A DNA stretch of 64,000 nt from Heracleum sosnowskyi. Lineage: Eukaryota > Streptophyta > Magnoliopsida > Apiales > Apiaceae. How positions within the stretch are numbered: position 1 is the stretch's first letter; every line of letters starts with the position of its first letter. Position numbers and translations under genes: made by a program. The notes below the pieces were generated by a model. It saw only the letters and a list, made by a program, of their open reading frames with translations, was not told where the DNA came from and did no database searches. Location of the stretch: the NCBI GenBank assembly GCA_030848705.1, contig JAUIZM010000019.1, forward strand, positions 1,922,001-1,986,000. Reading direction: 5' to 3'. Shown here piece after piece: positions 32,831-45,608 of this stretch.

Positions 32831-32973
32831 CATATTCATAACTCCATATTGCAGTGTCTCTATCATATAAATACTCTTTTCTAACCGTTCACAACTCTTC
32901 ATCTTGTCTACTACTCTCAATTCTCAAAATTAAACTCAAACTCTCTTCTCTCTTCTTCACTCTCAATCTCAAA

Positions 32974-35900
32974 ATGGCACCCAAATCTCAAACAGTATCA
33001 TCCAAAAACCCCTTAACCATACCCAAAGAAACAAATCTTCTCACAATTCCCTCTGAGGCGGAGGCAAACCCAAGGTACAAGTGCTTTGTACGGTTCCTAA
33101 ACACCTCCTACCTCCGCCAAGCCTTAACCCTTAACCCCACTCTGTATGTCGATGTATTGGAAGGGTTCTGGAGAACAGCTTTGGTATCAACACTGGCTAG
33201 GGAGGATGGGACTTCGTTTCAGGAAATTAACTGCACAATTGGGGGCAAGCACCTGCAGTTTGGAGAAAAGGAGATTAATGAAGCTTTGGGGTTCAAGGTT
33301 GAGGGTCATGATGCTGAAGCCACTGATAAGAAAATGGTGGACTTCCTGACCCTAATTCAGTACGCTGATGAGATTGACATGGCTAAGCTTAACAAGCAGC
33401 ATGTCAGGAGGGAGTGGTCATTTCTGTTTGACGCACTCCAAAAGGTGTTTCTGTGCAGAAAGACAGGATGGGACCAAATCAGTCACATTGCTGTGAAGCT
33501 AGCCTACTCCTTAGCTCACAATCAGGAGATAAATGTAGGAGCCATCATTCTCAAAGAATTGGCTCAAAGGCTAGGCAGGACTGTTCGTGGAAGAGGTAAT
33601 GACATCTTCTACCCTCATTTTCTTCAGTGCATTTTAATTTTTCTTGATAATAATGTGCATGAATTAGAAGGTATAGATAAAACAAAGTTGGCTTATTCCA
33701 AGTCCATGTCCAAAGTTCTATTTGGTTCATTGGACACTAGGAATCAAGTGGATGTGATACTAAGTGTGACCCAGCATATGCAGGACACATTTGCATCATA
33801 TCCACTTGATAAGCCCATATATCATGAACTTTCCTGAAAAGGGAAGGCTAAGACTGAAGGAGCTTCAAAGTCTAACCCCAGCCTTCCTATCCCATCCAGT
33901 GACCCTCCTGCAAACACTACTCTAGAAATTAGGGAGCCAAGTGCACCAATCTCCCAAAAGGTTGGTGTTACTAAAAAGAAGACTAAGAAGAGAGCCCTTG
34001 CTGTAATAAATGAAACTGTAGATTTAGGAAGTGAGGAACCTGAGTCACAGCTCACAAGACAAAAGAAGAAATCCAAATCTTTAGCTACCACTGAATCCTC
34101 CCAACAAGATTTAGATGTGCAACAAGGGGTACACCTATTACTGTCAATGTCCTCTCAACAGGGCATTGGTATTGAAAAGAGTAGCCTCCCCACTACAATC
34201 TGTAAAGAGTCTGCACAGGGTCAAGAACTCACTCTTGACCCCAGTGGAAATAAGGGTGATGATACACAGAGAGGAGAGCACATCAACATTGAAACTCCTC
34301 CTATTTCTCAGGGGGAGTTGCCAAAATCCAATCTAAACCCCACTTCTCTATTAGTTTCTCCACTAAAAATTTCTTCTGAACAAGAGAGTCATTCTCATGA
34401 CAATCTTGATATTGATCAATCACAATCTAATTCTGTGATTGAGCCTCTCTCAAGTGACATGGTGCATGACACTGTGCTCACCACTCAGGAACCACATCTA
34501 GTTGGTCAGGGAATGCATGCTGAGGCATATCCTAATGACACCAACACAAACATGGAGGATTCACCAGTTCTTACTGGAGACTCTATGCCACTCTCTCCAT
34601 TCCTTCTGGACATGGACCTGCCTTCACAGGCACATAGAGATGATGCTGTAACACATCCCATTTCAATGGAGACAGCATCAGACTCTACAGTCATTCCAAG
34701 ACTGGAGGAAACTCAAACATCTATCCCCCCTGAAGTGCCAAGCACTAGCTCTAACTTGGCTCAGGCCACCACGACAGAATGTCTGAAACCTGTGCAACAT
34801 GATAGGGCTTCAGGATCATCCTCTGTGCCACCACAATTGACGGAAGAAGAACTGCAAAATCTTCATGTGGCACAGATAGATGAGTTCTCAAAGATTGCCC
34901 AACACCTCTTCACAGCTGGACTATCAAACAAAGACTATGAAGCTATCTTGCTATGTCACAAGGAGGATGTTGAGGCCCAAAATGACAAGATTGTGGATGA
35001 AGCCCAGCAAGATGGAAATGTGGATGCTTGGCTGGATGGCAAGAGGACTATAAAGCTGAAGGAGGCTCTAACTTTTCTCAGGGAGGACTATCTTACAGCC
35101 TTAGGGTCAAATGTTAAAGGTCTTTCTCCTGCAGAAATCTATGATGCTGTCAATGAAGTCTACAAGAGCCAACTCAAAGCTATGCATTTCCTTGGGAAAG
35201 GTCTTCAATCAGAAATCTTTACCATCAAGGAAGAAACTGAACATTCTCTGGTTCAGCTAAGGAATTCTTATCTTTCTGATTTTCCCAAGGTGGATGGCAT
35301 ACTCAAAGAGCTCAGGAAGACTAATCAAACTGTGTCCTCTATGGATCTTTCTCTAGCATTGGTAACTGACAATTTGAAGAGAATGTCCACCAAATTGGAA
35401 AACCAGCTGCAGTCCAACATCAACATCAATTCCATGATCTCAGTCCTATAGAAAAACCAGTATGGTGACAAGCTGGTGGATGAGGTTCCTGTCTCCAACA
35501 TTTCAAAATTTGACTTCTCTATCTGAGCAGCTCTTTTCAAAGGTTGAAAGATTGGAGAAAGAAGTGGCCTCTTTAAAATCAGAAAACCAAGGGATTTCTC
35601 AGTCCTTGGAGCTCTTAAATGCCAAGTTGGATGACCAAAGCAACTCCACTTCAAACATTCTGCTGGTCCAACAACAGATGATGACCTCTATGATGAGAAG
35701 CATGAATCTTCCTATTCCTGGAGAAGCTCAAGACATCTTGTCTGATCCCAAGCCTAAGGGGGAGAAAGAAAGGAAAGGAAAGCAAGTGACTTTGAAAGGG
35801 GGAGTCTCTGCAAAGCTCAAATGGAAAATATCTGAGAAAGACACAAGGCCAATAATTCTTCCTACTGTTTCTGTCACCAGTTTATCTGGCCAGAAAAGTA

Positions 35901-37792
35901 GTGTAACTACAACTTTCTATCCTGGCACAATGCCCATGGAGGGTCCTGTTCCTCTCATCTCAACTAATGCTCAGCCTATCAAAGCAAACCTTATCACTGA
36001 GGCCAAGCTACAGGAGGTTGCCAATTCTCACATTTATCATGATGAGGCCTTCCTGGAGTTTCTGAAAGCCCTCTACACCAGTGTTCATGGAGATGCTCAA
36101 CACTATAGAGAAAAGCTAAAAGACAACATCAAGTATTTCACTGTGGCAATCAGGAAAATCAAGGAAGTTCATCTCAGAGAAATTATCATGGTATCCAAGG
36201 ATAATTGCCTATGGCATCTATCTTTTCAAACTCTAGAGAAACTGAGGTTTACTGAGTTGTCCACAATACTGGAGTTGATTGAGAAGCATGGGGATAACAA
36301 CAGGTGGCTATATAATGATCTGAAGGAAAACCAATTTCAAAGACTGCCTGAAGTTATTCCTAATCCAAGGACTATAATCTATCAAAGTCTCAACCAAGCC
36401 AACACCATTGATGAATTGGTGATTCCTGAAAGCTTGACAATGAAGAACAATGCCAAAGTCAATCAAGTGTTGCAGATGCTGAGAGCCAAGAGAGGAGTAA
36501 GAACAGCTGAAGAGCTTGAAATGATTCAAATTCTACAATCTTTCTTGATTCATGGAACCATTCCCGAGTCACTCAAAGAAAGAAGCAAGAAGAAAGATGA
36601 TGAAGGGGATGATGAGGAGAAAACCTATAGAAGGAGGAGTCAAACAAGGAGCAATAAGGATGGAGCAAGTGACAGCAGCAAGAGTAAATCATCTAAGAAA
36701 TCCAAAGATGCTGGTGAAGACAAGGACCCCAAGACAAACAAAGAAACTGTCAAGAAGACAAGGAGTGGAAATCAGCAAGTCAAGGACATTGCTAGCAGTG
36801 CCTTAACCACAACACAAGACTTTAAGTCTAGGGTGGGTACTATTAGTAATGATCCTCCAAAATCTTTATCCAAGACTTCTGAACCTGATTTGCCACAGAA
36901 GAAAGTTGAAGCCACAAAGGAAAAATCAAGAAGACACTTCCACAAAGTCACAGCTAGTGGAGTGTTACAGTGGATGAAAGGAAAAGGAATGAAGCTACTT
37001 CCAAATGATGTGGCACTGAAGACTAAATCTCCCTGCTCCAGAAAGCTACCTCAAGTGAAGCACTTGAAGATCAAGAGTGTAGCCAAAAGGAAAAGGATAA
37101 CAAAGAAGAATGGGGTAATCACTAATGTAGTAGGGATCAAAGTACTTCCTCTGGATGAAGACTATGATGAAGATGCCCTAGCATTTTTGAGAGCTCAAAG
37201 AATCTTTGAAGTCAAGGTGAAGCTAGATCATCTAGAGATCAAATACACTGATGAAAGAGAAAGGGGAATGAAGCAAGGAGGCTGGCAATACTTCTAAAAG
37301 TATGAACTTGAAAGAATAAATGCTCTATTGAACTTTGAAGAAAAGGAGGAGAGATTGTGGAAAATAGAAGTTTCCAGATTCTTGAAAATGCATTCTGATA
37401 ATGAGGAGAACCTGAGGAAACTGAATGAAGAGAAGAATATTCAGAGAGAGAAGGAGATGGCTGAGATGGAGGAAAGGGCTAAGGAGCTAAGGCAGAAAGG
37501 GCTATGCAAAGTAAAACAAAATCCTTATGTTGTGGAGTACAAGAATAGAGCTGGAGGGATAAGCAAGATAAAGATGGAGTTTGTAGATTCATATGTGGAG
37601 AGTGCTCTCAAAGCTGCAATTGATGATTTAGAAGGCTCACCTCTCATTGAAGAACTGATTGCAAGAGAAGAACTTCAAGAAGCCATTATAGACATAAAGA
37701 GAAAGGAAGAAGTAAGAAAGAAGAAAGAGTATGATGATTATCTTGAGAAACAAATGCAAACTGAAGCTGCTGAGCAACAAGATAATCTGTAA
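32974..37792 (+). pseudogene. RE1 ORF3: very long post-pol reading frame (Sirevirus third ORF)
   Basis: Starts at ATG 32974 (MAPKSQTVSSKN). The first ~290 codons form a compact domain (RYKCFVRFLNTSYLRQAL, VEGFW-like LEGFWRTALV, LGRTVRGRGNDIFYPHFLQC). After TGA 33835-33837 the same frame continues open to TAG 35449-35451 through a Ser/Thr/Pro-rich and then helical part. After a shift near 35480-35525 it continues to TAA 37295-37297, with coiled-coil (LFSKVERLEKEVASLKSENQ) and Lys-rich segments (near 36570-36760). The final part, to 37792, is a Glu/Lys-rich coiled coil. Sireviruses often have a so-called env-like ORF here, but I see no convincing signal peptide or transmembrane helix, so I do not call it an envelope protein. 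At ~4.8 kb it exceeds pol. TAG and TAA both fit CAR-to-TAR changes. Confidence 0.75.
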
Positions 37793-37926
37793 GCTTTCAA
37801 CTTTGCAATGTAATCAAATCCTTGCTCTTAATGCTCATATATTGTTCTCTCTGTTATTCAAATTCCTTTTATGTAAGTTAGGCTTGTTATCAGACATGAA
37901 ATTGTGCCTAAGTTTCTTACTCACAA

Positions 37927-37938
37927 TTTGGGGGAGAT
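37927..37938 (+). other. RE1 polypurine tract
   Basis: TTTGGGGGAGAT lies directly before the 3' LTR and serves as the plus-strand primer. The same GGGGGAGAT precedes the RE2 3' LTR on the minus strand. Confidence 0.85.
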
Positions 37939-39298
37939 TGTTAGGCTCAAGGCATGTCTGATTACCACTATTAACAAGCCTAATCATTGTGACTATGTCA
38001 CTCTACATGACCTAGTGATTTCTATCACTGGGATATAGTATAGGTCTCTCTGTACATGTCTTGTTCTCATGAATATTAGCTTGATCATGTATGCTCAGAA
38101 TTATAATGAGCTTAGTAAGTTTCTTGCATCTAGAATGTACATAGGCCGGTGAATAATTGTCCTGGTAGAAGTTCAGAATTGTTCATGCAGCAGGATGGAG
38201 ATGAATAAGGGCCTGAAGAAATAACTTGCAGAAATTTGTCTAAGGCATTATATAGCAAAGTCAGAATAAAGATATATCGTGAAGTCACCAATATCCATGT
38301 CGAGAAGTGCTTTATCGTATAGTCCAATTTGTACTATGTCGTGAAGTCATCAAGACTCATATCGTGAAGTGCTGATACCGCAAAGTCAAGATGTACTGGA
38401 TCGTGAAGTCCTCAGATAGTCTATGTCGCATAGTCCTCAAAAAGTCTATGTCGCATAGTCCTCAAAAAGGCTATATCGCGAAGTCCTCAAAAAGACTAGA
38501 TCGCGAAGTCCTGAAATGACTTATGTCGCGAAGTCCTGAAATGACTTAGGTCGCAAAGTCCTGAAATGATTTATGTCGCAAAGTCCTCAAATGGCTTATG
38601 TCACAAAGTCCTCAAAGGTCATGTCGCGTAGTCTTCACAAAGGACATCGCGAAGTCAGGAATAAAGTGGAGTTCACGATATCAACACTTAGCCGTTTACA
38701 ACAAGACAAATGAAGGTACAAGATCAAAGTCAAATGGAGACAAATACTGAAGCATCTGTATTTGTCAGGTGGTCCAAAATACAGATGGCAAATCTACAGC
38801 TAAACTTGGAGAAGAAGAAGGAAGACAAGCAGCTACAGATACGGGAGAGGACCACAGAAAGCAAGTGGTCCTCCCTGACACAGTCAACCTTTTATGGAAC
38901 GACAAAATGGAGTTGCAGGAGGGATAGCCGTGTAATTAGGTGTGTGTACTAGTTTTGTATAGGATAATATATATATATCGTGCACACCCTACTGTGAGCT
39001 GCAAGTGAGCATATCATAGAAATACATTCAAGCACTTCTTTCTCTGTAAGAAAAACAAGAAAAAAAACTGTTCTTGTTTCGAAGCCAGAATTTCTCTTGT
39101 GAGATTTTGGAAGCTGTAGTATTTAATTTGCTTAATACAAAGTAGATTAAAGTGATTATGTGTGTACTGTTTATTTTATTCCGCATTTTCTTACTTCATA
39201 GTCTATTACAGTAATTTAGTGTCAAGGAAGCAAAAATCTATCAAACTATCCATTCACCCCCCCTCTGTCTAGTTTCTAAGTGATATTCATTACTAACA
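37939..39298 (+). repeat. RE1 3' LTR
   Basis: A 1,360 bp LTR, 24 bp longer than the 5' LTR mainly because its TCGCGAAGTC cluster has one additional unit (CTGAAATGATTTATGTCGCA near 38560). Otherwise nearly identical, with scattered substitutions. Confidence 0.95.
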
Positions 39299-40793
39299 TA
39301 TTATTAAATAATAATATTATCTATTTATAACCAATTACCTTTTTCACCAAAAATACATTATTTTTTCTATTTCTTCTAACAAATTCCTCTTTTCAAATAT
39401 ATCACGAACAATTACCTTTTTACCTAAAACATGTCAGTTTTTCTATTTTTCCTTACTAAAACCCCTCCTTTTCCAAAAATATCACGGACAAACATTTAGT
39501 TATTTATTTTTAAACCTATTTTAATATTATAATTATTTTTTAAAAGTTTACATATTTTAACATGTCTACTTATTTTTCTTAACTAATGCAATTATTAAAA
39601 ATATTAAAATATAAATAATCAAATACCTATTTATAACCAATTACCTTTTTAGCTAAAACACATTATATATTTTTTCTAACAAAGTCCTTTTCTAAATATA
39701 TCACGGGAAATTGTCTTTTACAATTTACTTGTTCTATTTTTCTCACTACAATCCATTCTTTTTTCAAAAATATCACAGAAACCCTTTACTTATTTATTTT
39801 CAAACATATTTAAATACTTTTAATTATTAAATTTTAAAACTTTTTTTCAAAAATATCACGGGCATTTACCTTTTTAAACTAAACATATGTTATATTTTTT
39901 ATATTTTCTTACTAAAACTCCCCATTTCCAAAAAAATAACGGGCAAACCCATACTTATTTATTTTAAAATATGTTTTAATTAATTAAAAGTGTTTAGTTA
40001 TTTTAACATGTCTACTTATTTTTTGCACAATTACAATTAAAAAAATATTTAAAAAATAATAATAAAATAACAATTAACAATCTGTGCATCGCACGGGTTT
40101 TAAGCTAGTATTATTAAAGCCGAAACATTGAAAGTTTTGGTTTTTGATTTTCGGTTTTCGGTTTTCGGTTAGTTTTTGGTTTTCGGTACTTTTTCTAATT
40201 AATAATATAATCAAAATTCGGGAAAGTTTTATTCTACATTAACATTTCACTATATTTTACTACATAAAAATCAAATAATATTGAAATCTAATCAAAAAAA
40301 TGGAAATGTGGGATCTAATTTGTTTAAATTTAGGATACATTGTACAAATATACTTCTTTCTTTTTAGGATAACGAAAACTACTACAAATCAAATCTTTTA
40401 TGAAATTGTATTATTGTCAAGCTACCAAAATAGTAACTAGATGATTGTCTTTTACAATTAAAATATTTTTTTTCTAACAAAATCTACTTCTTTTCCAAAA
40501 ATATCATTACAATTATCTTTAAATTAAAACATATTACCTTTTATATTTGTTATTACTAAAATCTATGTTTTCCAAAAATATGAGGTGCAATCCTTACTTA
40601 TTTATTTTAAAACCTATTTTAATACTCTATTTAATAAATAATAAAATAATATAAAAATATTAACTAGCTGATTGCCTTTTATAATTAAAATATATTTTTT
40701 CTAACAAAATCTACTTTTTTTCCAAAAATATCACGGGAAATTACCTTTAAATTAAAATATATTACCTTTTATATTTGTTATCACTAAAATCTC

Positions 40794-42404
40794 TGTTAGG
40801 TCCTGATAAGTTTGTAGAAGAGGGGTTGAATACAAACTATACCGTTTTATCGAATTTGTTCTTTTAAGATTAAACAATTTAGAACAAATTAATGCGGAAT
40901 AAAAACTGAAATAATATTCAAGTTAAATAGAAACTCTATTAAACTTGAAGGGTGTTACAATTTTGATCACTGATTACAAGGGTTCTTGATAAAACAAATC
41001 TAGAATAAATTCGACATGAATTTATCTATTTTTGTAATAAAAAGGATCGAATACTAAAAAGTAGTTCGATATAAAATCTAGGGATTATGATACGCTAGAA
41101 TGTCAAAGCAGTACAAGAGATACAATTCTTATGAATTAAATATTGAAGAACAATCAAGAATTAATACTCCTACAGAATTTGAATGCTTTGCTGTTGAGAA
41201 GAAATAAAGACAGTTGAGTTTGATATTGAATGCTCTGTGTTCTTTCTTCTGTATGTTGTGTTGTAATTGATGCAGTACTTCAAGTCTTCTGTCTTCTATT
41301 TATATCAAATGCTTTTCTATTAATACCCACGTGCAAGCCACTGAAAGTATACAATTTGCACTAGGAAGACAAGCAGAAAAACAACCATTTTTGCCTTAGA
41401 AGACTCTCGGGAAGACAACCAGTGGCCTAGGAAGACTATCGGGAAGACAACCAGTGGCTTAGGAAGACTAGGGTTTGGCCTGGGAAGACAATCGGGAAGA
41501 CTCACTTAAAAAACTGAGTCTTTCTAGTTCAAACCTAAGTCTTCCTAGTTCATTTTTATTCTAATTTAAATAATTAACAAAATAAATTATGTATTAAATT
41601 AATTCTTTACAGAATTAATTTAATAAATAATATACTTAATAGTATTAATTATTTATAAGAGAATAAATAGAATTAGTTGACTTCTCAATTAATTTCTTTT
41701 TATTCTAATTTAAATAATTAACTAAATAAATTATGTATTAAATTAATTCTTTACAGAATTAATTTAATAAATAATTTACTCAATAGTATTAATTATTTAT
41801 AAGAGAATAAATAGAATTAGTTGACTACTCAATTAATTTCTTTTTATTCTAATTTAAATAATTAACTAAATAAATTATGTATTAAATTAATTCTTTACAG
41901 AATTAATTTAATAAATAATTTACTCAATAGTATTAATTATTTATAAGAGAATAAATAGAATTAATTGACTTCTCAATAAATTCTAGAATCACTTAAAAAT
42001 TAGATAAATAACAAACACAATAGTACGTTGACACTCAATGCACTGTCTGGTTCATGAGTGACTAACGACAATGTCTGTTCTTTATCTATTTGACTTTAAG
42101 CAGTGATTCACTTCCTTCTCATTCAAGAACTCCGTAATCAGTATCTTTTGCTGTCACAACTTGAAATCTCCGTCACTTTAATAAATCCACTGAGCTTGAA
42201 TACTTCATTGAGGCTTGATCAATAAATTGAGCTTCTTTCAATGTAGAATCACTTCAAGTCTGTAGATGACTTTAATCTTCATTCTTTGACAGATATAATC
42301 TTCTGAGATTCCTGTGACATCTGATCTAATATTTACTTATTACATTCTTGTTTAAGTTGAGTAGAATCCTCGAATTACAAATAGGCTATTTCATATGCCT
42401 TTCA
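40794..42404 (-). repeat. RE2 3' LTR
   Basis: A 1,611 bp LTR reading TGTTAGGTCC...CCTTTCA on the plus strand. It has a GGAAGAC-rich stretch near 41365-41500 and three tandem units of about 145 bp (about 41555-41990). Confidence 0.9.
41555..41990. repeat. ~145 bp x 3 tandem repeat in the RE2 LTR
   Basis: Units begin TTTTATTCTAATTTAAATAA near 41556, 41697 and 41842, each including AATTAATTCTTTACAGAATT and ending TTGACTNCTCAATTAATTTC. The same array is at 50097-50528. Confidence 0.9.
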
Positions 42405-44490
42405 ATCTCCCCCTATTTGTTTGTTAGAGAATAACAACCAAATACCTAGAGGATCACTCAACTAAAACCAAGAAAAAGATAGGACTCTTAAGCCTAAGTA
42501 AATACTAGAAAGTTCTGGATCAAATATGACATTTCCAGATTTCACCAGTAAAGATAAATGCAAGACAGGTGTTCCTCTAGACTGAACAAATGATAACATT
42601 TAACCTGTCTTGATTTACCTAAGCTCTATACATATAACATTTACAAAACAGAGCTAATTATACTTTACTCCCCTGAAACTCCTCCTTTTCCTTTTATATC
42701 TTTTTCAGCTCCCTCTTCCTAGCTTCTCCAAATTTCTCTATAAACTTTTCCCCCTTAGTTGAGGAATTCTCTACATATTTAACTTTATGAGTCTCTGAAG
42801 CTAGTAGGAGTTAATCTAGTTGATGGAGTTGATCTTGGGAAGTAAATTTGTCTTCAAGATTTCCTTGAGCAGTCCCAGCTGATTGTTGACAGAGGTGGAA
42901 GAAGAAGACCGTTCAACCACTTGTGCTTGCAAAAGTTCTTTATCAGCCTAGGTTTTGAATAGATGTTCCTGTAGATCAGCTATGTGAGCTAACTACATTG
43001 CAGTGTATGTGTCTGTGTGTGCACTCACTTGAATTTCTATTGTAAGTGTATCACTCATCTCACGTGCATGTGTTTCACTCAGTGTTTGACTCTTATCACT
43101 CAACATTAGCTGTCTATTTGCTCCTTTTTGATCAGTACCTGCATTGAAAAACACCCTAGCCTCTTCAAGAGAGGTCAGTGGTGGTGCAAAGGGAGTTCGC
43201 AAATCCCGATCCTCAATCATGTCTATCAAATCACTTGGATTTGAAATCTGAATTGCTTCAGTGATAGACTGACCAAGTTGCCTTTCACTTTCTCCAGATA
43301 AATCTGCGAGTGGAAAATCCCTTTGGGAGCCAGAGATGTTTCCTCTGGGAGGGGAGAAAATGATTCTATTTGATTTGGCAAAGAATCAAATTTTCCCTCA
43401 TATGCCTATGAAGGCACTTCTACCGTAATAATGGTAGGCACTATAACCAGTTGCAGGTGCTCTGCTTTCACTGTGTCCTGAGTTTCATCTAATGGAATTG
43501 TCTTCTCCCATTATGAGTAATGAGAGTGTGCTTGACTCAGTACAAAGTGCCATGGCCCTATGGCGAATTTCAATAGATTCATCCTGTTGAGAGAATGTCT
43601 CTAGAAATAGTTCATTGGCCATTTCAAAGTCCATATCCTGTTGAGAGGATACAGATGGGCTGACAGATGCCTCAGTATATGTTGAATTTCTTTAGAGGAG
43701 GCAGAGCTGTGGGATCACTCACTGTTTCAATCAAAATACTTCTTTATTTAACATTTGATTTCTGTTCAGGCTGAGAGGTCAAGTAATTAAGTTGTAGACT
43801 CATTGTTTGGCTCTAAGACCTGGGATAGAGATTGTGGATCTACAATCCCTTGGTCAGCCCTAACAACCACTTGGGTTCAGCAATAGTAAAAGAAGTGTAT
43901 TGAGAGATAGAAAGTAATACCTGAATTGGATTTGGCACTGAAGTTCCAGCTAAGCAAGAGCTAGATCAGAAATAATATATACAATATATTTACAAAAACA
44001 ACTAAGACAAATAGAAAATAAAAGATCATAAATAATAAAAATAAATAATATATACAAATTAAAATAATATATACATAATAAAAACTATTAGTAGAAAACT
44101 AAAGAAAGAAAATGAATTAAAATAAAATGCAGAAAATATTTACATGAAACTATTTACATGACTAGAAAAATTCACAGAAAATTCCATAAATCCTAGAAAA
44201 ATAAATGCAGAATAATATAGAAGTGCATAAAAATAATATAAACTTGCAGAAATATTTAAACAACAATATTTACAATCTGAAAAACACCTAAATAATTCTA
44301 AATAAATATATTTTCAATAAAAATACATTTCTCCACTTAAAAAAAAATATGAGAAAAATATTTTTAAAGAAAATAAAATATTTAGAGCTATTTAAATTTA
44401 CAAGCATGTAATATTAAATGAGAATTGGCAGTAAATATCATTTAAATGACAAGAGAAAATGACTTTTTGAAAGAACAAACATGACAGAGA
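42405..44490 (-). pseudogene. RE2 ORF3 remnant and AT-rich spacer
   Basis: On the minus strand, fragments such as YVENSSTKGEKFIEKFGEAR (near 42720-42775) and the frame 42993-43229 (SLEEARVFFNAGTDQKGANR) resemble the charged, helical type of ORF3 in RE1. Stops are frequent and the order is broken. From 43960 to 44480 it is nearly pure A/T with no frame. A decayed post-pol ORF is the best reading. Confidence 0.5.
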
Positions 44491-44495
44491 TATTG

Positions 44496-45608
44496 TTAAT
44501 CACTAAGACTGTTTAACATACCCAATTTACCAACTAACTTGATAAATGTGGATTCGTCAACAGATTCAGTGAATATATCTGCAGTCTGTTCTTCTGTGGG
44601 TACAAAGTGTAACTCCACAGTTCCATTCATGACATGCTCTCTGATAAAATGATACCTGATATCAATGTGCTTCGTTCTCGAGTGCTGCACAGGGTTGTTG
44701 GAGATTGCTATGGCACTTGTATTATCACACAAAATGGGAATTTTGTCTAATGCAAATCCATAGTCCTTTAATTGATTCCTAATCCATAAGATCTGAGCCT
44801 AACAGCTTCCAGCAGCAATATATTCAGCTTCTGCTGTTGAATTGGAAACTGTTTGCTGTTTCTTGCTATACCAGGAAATCAACCTACCTCCTAGGAATTG
44901 ACAACTCCCAGAGGTACTCTTTCTATCCACAACACTACCTGCATAATCAGAATCTGTATATCCAACAAGATTAAAACCAGAATCTTTAGGGTACCAGATA
45001 CCTAGATTAGGTGTACCCTTAAGATATCTCAAGATTCTTTTAACAGCAACGAGATGTACATCTCTAGGATCCGCTTGGAACCTTGCACACAATTATGTAG
45101 CATACATAATATCTGGTCTACTAGCAGTAAGATAGAGTAAGGAGCCAATCATACCTCTGTAGCTTGTAACATCTACCTTGATAGAATTGTCAGAAGCTCC
45201 AAGTTTGATGGTTGTTGAAGATGGAGTCCTTGCTGATGCTGAATCCTCCATGTGATACTTCTTGAGGAGTTCTTTAAGATACTTGGATTGACAAATAAAT
45301 ATACCATTTGTCCTTTGACTTACTTGCAATCCAAGAAAGAACTTCAGCTCACCCATCATACTCATCTCAAACTTACTCTGCATAAGCTCATCAAATCTCT
45401 TACAGAGATTATCATTAGTAGACCCAAATATGATGTCATCCACATAGACTTGGACTAATATCATATCACTTTTGTGTTTCTTTGAAAAAAGAGTTTTGTC
45501 TATGATACCTCTAACAAAACCATTTTCTAAAAGAAAACCAGAGAGAGTGTCATACCATTTTCTTGGGGCTTGTTTGAGACCATAGATAGCCTTGAAGAGA
45601 AAGTACAC
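44496..45608 (-). pseudogene. RE2 RT C-terminal part and RNase H (broken)
   Basis: 45608-45093 covers the RT palm with AIYGLKQAPRKWYDTLSGFL and VQVYVDDIIFGSTN, ending at a TAA inside MYAT*LCARF. 45092-44799 carries the RNase H start (YTDSDYAGSVVDRKSTSGSC, NSTAEAEYIAAGSC) up to a TAG. 44732-44496 carries CDNTSAIAISNNPVQHSRTK and the tether IRYHFIREHVMNGTVELHFV. All in the expected Copia order. Confidence 0.88.

Larger units (their letters stand above)
25181..39298 (+). mobile_element. RE1: full-length Sirevirus-type Copia retrotransposon
   Basis: A 14.1 kb element with LTRs 25181-26516 and 37939-39298, both TGTTAGG...TAACA, flanked by TATTA on each side (25176-25180 and 39299-39303). A tRNA-Met type primer site TGGTATCAGAGC (26519-26530) follows the 5' LTR after AG. 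A polypurine tract TTTGGGGGAGAT (37927-37938) abuts the 3' LTR. Order: gag, protease, integrase, RT, RNase H (Copia order), then an additional long ORF3. Large gag, GGGGGAGATT tract, long LTRs and a post-pol ORF are Sirevirus (SIRE/Maximus) traits. The coding frames carry several stops and shifts, so this copy is probably immobile, although the LTRs differ by only a modest number of bases by eye. Confidence 0.93.
25046..40108 (+). mobile_element. Helitron-type element split by Sirevirus RE1
   Basis: The 5' end is TCTATACTATCAATACTATT at 25046. The 3' end is hairpin CTGTGCATCGCACGG, then GTTTTAAGCTAG at 40108 with T following. RE1 is inserted at 25181; removing it leaves about 0.95 kb that resembles the elements at 13252-14831, including the TTTTCCAAAAATATCACGG blocks. 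Non-autonomous. Confidence 0.6.

Noticed and set aside
32974..37792. Host gene inserted in RE1
   Set aside because: It lies between pol and the polypurine tract in the element's own orientation, lacks introns, and RE2 has similar remnants at the same place, so it belongs to the retrotransposon.
41320..41505. 61-codon minus-strand frame, identical to one at 49864-50049
   Set aside because: Both are inside copies of the RE2 LTR, over the GGAAGAC-rich repeat; identity reflects LTR duplication.
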